A stretch of DNA of 64,000 nt from Vitellaria paradoxa (lineage: Eukaryota > Streptophyta > Magnoliopsida > Ericales > Sapotaceae). The notes under the pieces are model-generated. The model made no database searches, was not told the origin of the DNA, and saw only the letters and a list, made by a program, of their open reading frames with translations. The stretch lies in the NCBI GenBank assembly GCA_019916065.1, contig CM034240.1:17717894-17781893 (forward strand). Direction: 5' to 3'. This document shows positions 22,301 through 31,300 of this stretch, in pieces; positions within the stretch are counted from its first letter, which is position 1, and the number at the start of each line of letters is the position of its first letter. The translations under genes and the position numbers were made by a program.

Positions 22301-25300
22301 CCTGTCATATGGTCAGAGGCTCCGGAATCTAGCATCCAAGAACTTGTTTTCTTGGTATGCAGAGCAGTACCTGCTGTCATTGCAGAGGTTTTTGAGGATT
22401 CTGGAGCAGTTGCAGTGGTTTGAGTCAACAAATTCCGCAGCTGTTCCAGTTGGGTCTTGTTCAGAAATATTCCAGTTTGTTCAGCTTCCTTGTGATCTGC
22501 AGGTTTATCTTCCACTTGGGCTTGGTAGCCCTTTCCCTTACCTGCTCCTTTTGGCTTCCAGTTTGCTGGCTTTCCATGCAGATTCCAGCAGGTGTCCTGA
22601 GTATGCCCAGGTTTGTTGCAGTGGCTGCACCATGGTCTGCCTCCTCTATCACCCCTTTGAAAATTTCTCTGATCATTCTTTACTGCCAGGGCTGTAGTTT
22701 CAGTAGATCTGTCACTTACTGGAACTGCAGCCATCTCCTTATTCCCTCCAAGCATAACTCTCCTTCTACTTGCTTCTCTTCTTACATCAGCAAAAGCCTC
22801 ATCTAGGGATGGCAAAGGTTTGTAACCTAGAATCCTTCCTCGTACCTCATCTAGGTCCCTGTTTAGTCCTGTTAAGAACTCATACAATCTCTCCTTCTCC
22901 AAGTGTTGCTTGAACTTGACGTTTCCTTCCAAATCTCCCCAATCTGCCTCATAGTGCAGATCAAGTTCCTGCCACAAAATCTGCAGGTTGTTGTAGTACT
23001 CGGTAACCTCCAGATTCCCTTGTCGTATTTCCTTTAGTCTATTCTTGATCTCAAATACCTGAGAGGCATTTTTGAGATCAGAATAATTGGTATTAACTGC
23101 CTTCCAGATGGCTTGGGCAGTGTGAAGGAAAAGGTAGGTCCTACTTATATGAGGTTCCATGGAGTTAATCAACCATGCCATAACCATGGAGTTGTTTAAC
23201 TCCCAGGTTGCATAAGATGGATCCTTCCCATCTGGTTGTATGATCTCTCCATTAATATACCCCATTTTTCCTCTCCCCCGGATGACTAGTAGGACTGAAC
23301 GAGATCATTGAATAAAGTTCCTCCCATTCAGTCGATGGTTGGTGATTTGAAGATTTGTGCTCTCTCCAATGGTGTGAGAGACCATTGAAGACTGCAGATA
23401 ATCAGACGAAGAGGCAGACTCCTTACCAGAACTCATTCTTGAATACTTGACGTCAAACAGAAATTATTCAAGAATCCTCAATTTGGTTGGGTGATTTTGG
23501 AGTGCTAAGAAGAATGACTCCTTAGCAGAAGATACCCAGGTCTCGGTGAAGGCTGAGGAGGAAAACCTTAGCCTGACAGTAGGGAAAAATAGACTTCCTA
23601 AGAAGAACCTGGCTCTGATACCATGAAAGCAGATTTACTGCAGAAATAATGAATAATCAATTCTACATCTAGAATGTTTTACAGCCCATATTATATACAA
23701 GTCTATCCTAATATTGATAGTTATCTACAATCTAAACAATATAACAGAAACTCCTACAAATCAGCACCTTATCTACCGAAGATCTGTAGCTTCAACAGAT
23801 CCTTATCCTAATCAAAGTTTACTCCTATCTCATCTCCTATAAATCTGTAACCGAAAGCTTCTAGAGCTTATCTACAGTTCACATAATATTACTTGTGTTG
23901 CCTCTTCTCTAGCTTGGATTTTTTATTTTAGTGCCAACACTCATATGTCTAGATTCTAGAAACCACTCATTATTCTCCGATTTGTTTTCACTCAAACACG
24001 ATATTATCCTAGCTGATGGCATCTTTAAACCTATTGTGGGAAAAGAGAACTTTCATCGTCTCCCTTCACTTTCCTTACCATTTAACCTTTATGTACCTAA
24101 TTTTTCTTTCAATTTAATCTCTGTTAGTTAATTAACCGAACAATGCAATTGTTCCATCATCTTTTATCCTACTTGTGTTTTTCATGATCTTGTGTCAAAG
24201 AGAACAATTTGTGTTGGGTATATGAGAGGACTTTACTATCTTGACCATGATAACCTACACTTTGTTAGTCGACCTTCTTCATTAGCCTTGAGTGTTGTTA
24301 TGTCTCCCTTCAGTGGCATTTTCATTTAGATCATCCATCTTTGGACAAATTTAAAAGGGATATCCTTGATTTAAGTCATGTCTCCTGCCTAGAATGTGAA
24401 GCTTCTCAACTCAACAAGCACCATCGTACTTTCTTTACAAGTCAAAGACCTAATCATCAATTAGAATCTTTTAACCTTGTTCATACAGATATATGGGGAC
24501 TAACTGGGGTTCATTCTCCCCTTCGGTTTTCTTAATTTGCCATTTTTTTGGATGATCACTCTTGCATGACTTGGCTCTCTTAGATGAAACATAAGTCTGA
24601 ACTATATTGTCTCTCATAAAAAAAATTCTTACTCAATTGGGGAAGCATATAAAGATTATTTGATCTGATAATTCATTAGAATATACCATCTCTATCAAAT
24701 AATCCTTTTGTGTTGATTGTGGCATTACTTATCACACTAGTTGGGTACATACCTCTCAATAAAACGGTGTTATTGAATGCAAATATCATCATATCTTCAG
24801 ATGTTATGTGTACCATGATGAAGTCCAGTGACGAGCAATGTAGCCATGCACTTGTACTCATGTAATGAATACTCAGTGAGTAGATTATATGTGCCACCGT
24901 GCAGATGGAGCATGGCGGCACATGTTAGGTTAGTTCTCTTCAAGGATTTGTCAATGATGCCGTCGGTATTGAACAGCTTCATCGGTGGTGTCTATTGGCT
25001 TTATCGATCGCTATAAGTAGTCAATTGAAGCTTGACAGTGGTGATGACTAGAGATTGGTACTTTCAGACAAAGAGTGTTGTTCTGACATTGATTAAGCAA
25101 ATTGGGGTGTTGCTTGCTTCTCAAAGTTGCCGGTGTGTGCGATTTAGGTTTTGGAGGTCTGAGCAGTGTTGAGATTTTAGGTTAGGGTTACCACCATGAT
25201 TACCCTAAACCTAAATGCTGAAACAGGGTTTTAGATTGGTTCTTTTGACAACAATGAAGTTACGATGGATTGAGATTTTAGGCTCTGATAATAATTTGAT

Positions 25301-28300
25301 GCGAAACAAAATAAAAATAAGAGGAAAAATGAAACAAGAAAAAGAGAGAGATAAGGGGAAAGGAAAGAACAAAGGCACACAAGCCATTAGTATCATTAAT
25401 CTTCAATTATCTATCAAACAATCAATCCTCAAATAAACAAGGAAAACACTAAGAAAACACTTGGTTCATGGGTTAAGCCCATGAAGACAAGCTCATTGTT
25501 AGAAGTTGTCTCACATCGGCTCATGAGAAAAATTATTTGTCCCATATAAGAAATGGACTTCTCTCACCTTAACGCCTAGGTTTTAAGGTTGAGACTCTTA
25601 CTCTTATGTGTCACTGGGCTTCTTTAATATAGTATCAGAGCGAGTTTTCAACTAGACCTCACCACAGTCCACGCTATACCTATATTCATGCAAGCCAGTG
25701 TAAAGGAGGCTGTTAGAAGTTATCCCTCATTGGCTTATGGGAAAAATTATTTATCCCATATAAGAGATGGACTCTCCTCACTTTAACGTTTAAGTTTTAA
25801 GGTTGAGACTCCTACTCTTATATGTTATTAGACTTCTTTAATACTCATAATCTAAAATAACAAAATAGTCCAAAATCACAATAAAGCTAGGACAACTCTC
25901 TGGAGATGTCCTTATTATTGTCTTTCTCTTGATGAATTATTTTGTTGATATGCAGACTTGCAAGGTGTTCTGAAACTTCCCAATGTGGTGTTCTTGAAAA
26001 TCTTGAACCTTTTAGAAAAGATTTTTTTTTTTTGAGGGGGGGGGGGGGGGAAGGGAAAGAATGTTACGTAACTAATTAGCTATAGGACTTAATAAGGATT
26101 TTTATTCAAGTAAAATTAGTATTGGATTAGGATGAAAGATATAATTGATAGATTATACAATTATCTTTAAGATATTGTTTAGGATTCATTTCAACCCTCC
26201 GTTGAGGTTATAAATAATGTAGATGCTATATGGCTTGGAAGACAAGAAACAACATCAACTTAACATAGGCTCTTACTCTCCAAGGCATGGTTTTCCATGA
26301 TAGGAACCAACATGAGGTCCTAGTCCCCTCAAAGTGGATCATTATCAATCTTTACTTTTAATTTATAGAGAGATTTTCAAAGGCACCCCTTGGCGATATA
26401 GCATAGGTCTTGGATCAAACAAGTTGCATCAAGTGGAGAGAATGTATTTGGAATATTCAACAACCTAACTTCAAAAAATGTGCATACTGAGCCTCCACAA
26501 GTACAATTAGGGGTGCACAAAAAACCCGAGCAACCCGAGAACCGAACCAATCCAATTACTTTGGTTCGGGTCTATTCTATTTTTAGTTTGGTTCTGGGTT
26601 AAAAAATTAGTAAACCGATTTATTCGGTTCGGTTCTGGGTTAATATATTTTCAACCTGACCCGACCCGACCCGACCTGACCCAAACCCGAATAAATGTAA
26701 TAAATATTACTATTTTTTTTACTTTAATTGTAGCCGTACACGTGGACTAACCTGGCATATTTATATAATAATATATAAAGCAAGAAAAAATCGAAAACTG
26801 ACTAATTTCACTTTCGTTTTCATTTTGTATTATGAAAGACAATAGCTTGTATTATTTTAGTTTGATTGATATTTTATTATGGAATTGTATTTTTTTGAGT
26901 GATTTTATTATGGATTGTACTAAATATTGGTTAATTTTTTTTTTAGTGATTTGCTTCATAAACTTTTTTTTTTAGTGGTGTAATTAATGGACCCAACCCG
27001 ACCCAACCCGAAATGGGCTGAATTGAAAACCGAACCGAACTGATTTTTTTGGTTCGGTTTGGATCGGTTCCAATTTAAAATCGATTCGGTTTCGGGTCCA
27101 ATTTTTAGGAACCGAAAAAAAGCAGTTCGGTTTTAGGTTAAGTATGAACCCGAACCGAACCAAACCAACCCATGCACACCCCTAAGTACAATACTATTTA
27201 CTGAATACTGAAGCAAACATTTATCAGTGATGCAGAATGGATTACAGATAAAATAAAACAGTTAACAAGTTTTTGTGCAATCTTACCTCATTAATAGAAA
27301 TAGTCCAAGACGAAGACCCCATATTACTACAAACAAGGTTAAGACAACCTGCAAAAATAGAACTTCAGTACCATACACAAAGAAAGATAACCAGAAAAAT
27401 ATAACTGTAATATTCTACAAAATGAAATAAGGCCAAATCACAGTTGGTTGATATTTTATTTTTAGAATACACAAACTTATTTCCTTCTCTCTCTCTCTCC
27501 CCCTCTCTCTCTCGAATCAATGGAAGACTATTATTAAAAATAAAGAACAGGTCTAAAACAAGAGGATGAGCATTCCCCATAAAGCAAGAATAAATAAAGG
27601 AAAAAAGATGTGCTAAAAATTGACAATACTAGCCAATTTGATTTTATCAAAACTAGCAGAATACTAATAAACTCAGGGAAAACTAACACTAAAATGAAGT
27701 AAGGAAAAATTATAAAATTATCCTTCCATAATACACGCTCATCACCATATTCGTCTTCGAACACCCTTGCAATTCTTTCTTTCCAAATTAACTAGAATGT
27801 GGCATGACTGCTCTACTCCACAATAATTTTGCACACTTTTTTGAAACAAGGCCCCAAAAATCAATTGATAGTAAATCCAAGCACGAGTAAGGAGCAACCC
27901 AGTTCCCACCAACTATATAAAACAGCTTTCTCCATAGATTCAAGGCCAAAGGACAATAATGGAATATGTGGTCTAAGTATTCATCCTTCATCTTGCACAT
28001 AACACACCATTGTGGAGATAGGGCCATATGAGGTCTTATCTTTTGAAGCATATCAAATGAATTCAACTTTTTGTAACCAACCTAACACTTGAATTTTGAG
28101 GGGTACCTTGGCTTTCCAAATGAACTTGGCAAGAGGAAAAAAGGCCAAGTTTGGGTCATCAATGACATTCTCAAAAAGGAATTTACAAGAAAAAGAACCC
28201 GAAGAGAGGGAGGTTTAAACTCTTCTATCACAATAATATGGTTTCAAAACCACCCTATCCAGAAGCGATGAAAGAGAGGTAAACTCACACAATTCTCTAA

Positions 28301-31300
28301 CGTTGTGATTATGAATAAAATCAAAATTCCAAGTCATAGGAAAAGACTTGGGATTATATTTTAATCCTTTTTATTGCAATTTTAGCTTTAATCATGTGTT
28401 TTGAATATATATTTTGCATTTGATCTATTTTTGTTCTTTGTTGTGAATTTCAAGAAAATTTGATCAATTTAGCAATAGAGAAAAGACCCAATCAACTGCT
28501 ATGATGATGTTCCTAGGAGAGGAATTCACCAAAGGAGGCCAATGAAAGAAGTTTGAGCCATTCATTCAAGTTCAAAAGAGTCATAATATTCCTTTTGGCT
28601 GAGATTCTGTAGCAATTTAATTTTGTTTCCTATTTTAATTAGGTCTCTTGTAAAGTTGTTATAAATAGGAGTCTCAAAGCCATATGGACTAATTTAGAAA
28701 TTGGAAAAAATATTTGGGAGACCTTGGTCTTGGATCAAATATTTTAGTTTTCCTTTTCTTTTCCTATATAGGATTTTCAATTTATTGCTCTTATGGGTAG
28801 TGGCTAATCTCCTAGTTTAGGCTGAAGTGAAAACCTTTTGAAAGTTTAGTAAATTTATTTCTCAATGCAAAATTTTATGTTCATCATTGTTAGGTTTATA
28901 TTTGTAATCGGCAAATTAGTGAACAAAATAATGATTTCAAACTTATACTTTTAGGTGTTTGGCTAAGGTGTTAAAGGTATAGTTTGAAGGTTTTTGAGCA
29001 ATGAGATTTTCAGAATATTCAAGGCGGTTCGTGTTCTATTTCAAGCAAGATTTAGTCTGGGAATTGCCTAAATATATTGAACAGATTTTATGTTATTTTT
29101 GGAAATTTTCCTAAAACCCCACCTTGTTAGATTTCAATATCATTTTTTATTATGCTTTGAGAAAGAATATAAACCAATAGAAGAATAGGGAAACATTTTC
29201 TATGTCTAAATTAGTATTTTGGGGTGAAGTAGACTGCTATGGAGTCCAAATCCTAAGTGATCAGGCTGTTCATATTTTCCGGATGGCTAAAATATAATGC
29301 ATCAGGTATCATACGAATTACATTAATTAGAAAAGGAATGATGGGGAAACAACTGGACAAATCACTTTGTATTAGATAATAAGTCTCGAATTATATAATT
29401 GGTACTTGGTAGTTACTGCTAAATGCATAGTCCTTTAGCATCTTAAACCAATCACAGAAGGCAACATAGCCAACAGAACTGTTAAAATAATAATTCTAAA
29501 TAGAAGAATACCTCTTCTGAACAAGATTCTACATCCCAGGCTAAAATTTAAGATCCTACTATGACTCACATATGATAATATTCTTAAGGCCAATGACTAT
29601 TTGGAATTAAACCATTATCAATGGATGATAGAAACAAATGAAATTTGTTGAATTATTGTTGGATAGAATTCAGTGAAACTAGCTTAATTGAATTAGGAAC
29701 CATTGGTAACATCAACATATTCCTCCTTGTCACAAAATAGTCAAACATGTAAAAGGACATATTTCCCATGCAGAATGTTGGTTGTCTATGCACTTTCTGT
29801 GTCAAAGGGGTGTTTACTATTAAAATTCTAGTTAACTACGTACTTTCCGTTTAGCAACAGAAAACGGAATTGGGAGAAGAAACCATACCTGTCTGAAGTG
29901 CCATGACCCTTTCAGAACTAAGGTCAATATTGCAAGTATAACGAAATTGGTACTTCCTGGCAAAAACGACCACAAGTAATCAACATAATGCCATGGAACT
30001 ATCATTTTAAGGCATGAAAACAACAAGGAAAATAACCACATATAACTAAAATAATCACATCACTGGCAACAAGTAATCAACAAAATTGAAAGCCAAACAG
30101 TATCAATGCAATATTAGCTTCAAACATCATAGCACAAAATAACTACGAAAAGCTTACAAATAATTGTACCTTAGCCATACGGTAACTAACTTAAATGGAA
30201 ACAATGAAACACAAAAGGACTAAATTTACCTTCGCTAGTGACTAATTGATAAATATGCCTAATATAACCTAATGCCCCCACTCAAACTTATAATGTGGTA
30301 GGAGAAAATATCAAGAGTTTGCCAAGTAGAAATAGAAGCGTTGAACTAGACAAGTCTTCATGAAGAAATCAGCCAACTGCATGGTAGATGAAAGAAAGGG
30401 AGTGAAAAGGTTCCCCAGTGAAGATGATGGCACACAAAATAACAGTCAATCCCAACGTGTTTGCTCCATTCATGAAAAATTAAATTGTCGGTTATTGGAA
30501 TAGCACTCTTGTTATCACAATACATCGGAGTAAGAGCTGATAACGAAATACCCAAATCATCGAGTAGCCAGTATAACCAGATAATTTCAACAATAGTAGC
30601 GGACATAGCACAATACTCGGTTTCAGCAAACAACCAAGCAACAACAATTTGCTTTTTGATTTTGTAGTAAATGAGAGAACCACTGAGAAAAACAGAAAAG
30701 CCAGCAGTAGATTTGTGAACAATAGAATCACCAGCCCACTCAATACTACAGTAAGCACTAAACTCCAAAGAAGACAAAAAGGGAAACAATAAACATAAGC
30801 ACTAAACTCCAAAGAAGACAGAGGAAAACAATAAACTCTCATACAGTGCCCCCCAAAGATAACGGAGAATGCAAGAACATTAGCCTAGTGAACCATGTTA
30901 AAAAAAAAAAAAAATGACCTGACTAACAATATGAACTGCATATGAGTTGTCCGGTCAAGCTATAATGAAATAGAATATAATGCCAACAATAATACGATGC
31001 AAAGTAAGACCAGGTAAAACAAAGCCATAAGAGGAAGAGTAACAAGAATTGAGTTCTAACAAAGTATCCACAACCCAAGAATCAAAGAGACCAAAGCGCG
31101 TTAGGACAACAGAGATGTACTTAGAGTTTGAAAGAAGGTACCCTTTAGTAGAAGAAAAGTAACTTCAATGCCTAAGAAGTGATAAAGTGAATCCAAACCT
31201 TTTATCTCGAAATGATCTTACAATTATGACTTTAATTATGCAATACCAACTGTCTCATCTCATATTGTCAACATAAAGAATAAGGGCAATAAATCCATAG

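Larger units (their letters stand above)
18671..23876 (-). mobile_element. Young full-length Ty1/Copia retrotransposon
   Basis: It is a 5206-bp element with 253-bp LTRs (18671-18923 and 23624-23876), TG...CA ends and a perfect 5-bp target duplication GTTCA (18666-18670, 23877-23881). The primer-binding site complementary to initiator tRNA-Met lies at 23611-23623, next to the 5' LTR; the polypurine tract is at about 18924-18940. I count two differences between the LTRs, so insertion is recent. The polyprotein has all domains in Copia order (gag, protease, integrase, RT, RNase H), but in two overlapping frames. It lies in the same orientation as the DUF1295 gene, inside its intron 4. Confidence 0.95.
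18437..24830 (+). pseudogene. Old plus-strand Copia relic split by a younger Copia
   Basis: At 18437-18665 a plus-strand frame ends in a Copia gag zinc knuckle (CKYCGGLTHANPYCWQKYGR). The reading continues after 23881 with degenerate protease (ADGIFKPIVGKENF, LYVPNFSFNLISVS near 24090) and integrase parts (CLECEASQLNKHHR, LVHTDIWGLTG near 24480, GVIECKYHH near 24770), broken by many stops. The 5.2-kb gap is exactly the element at 18671-23876. No LTRs of the relic were identified. Confidence 0.75.

Noticed and set aside
25180..25211. TTAGGG/CCCTAAA-like words as an interstitial telomere tract
   Set aside because: Only two or three units per side, not in tandem; probably chance in a GT-rich region.
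25497..25843. TRIM considered as a Cassandra element with 5S RNA promoter
   Set aside because: The 133-bp LTRs show no 5S rRNA-like internal promoter region.
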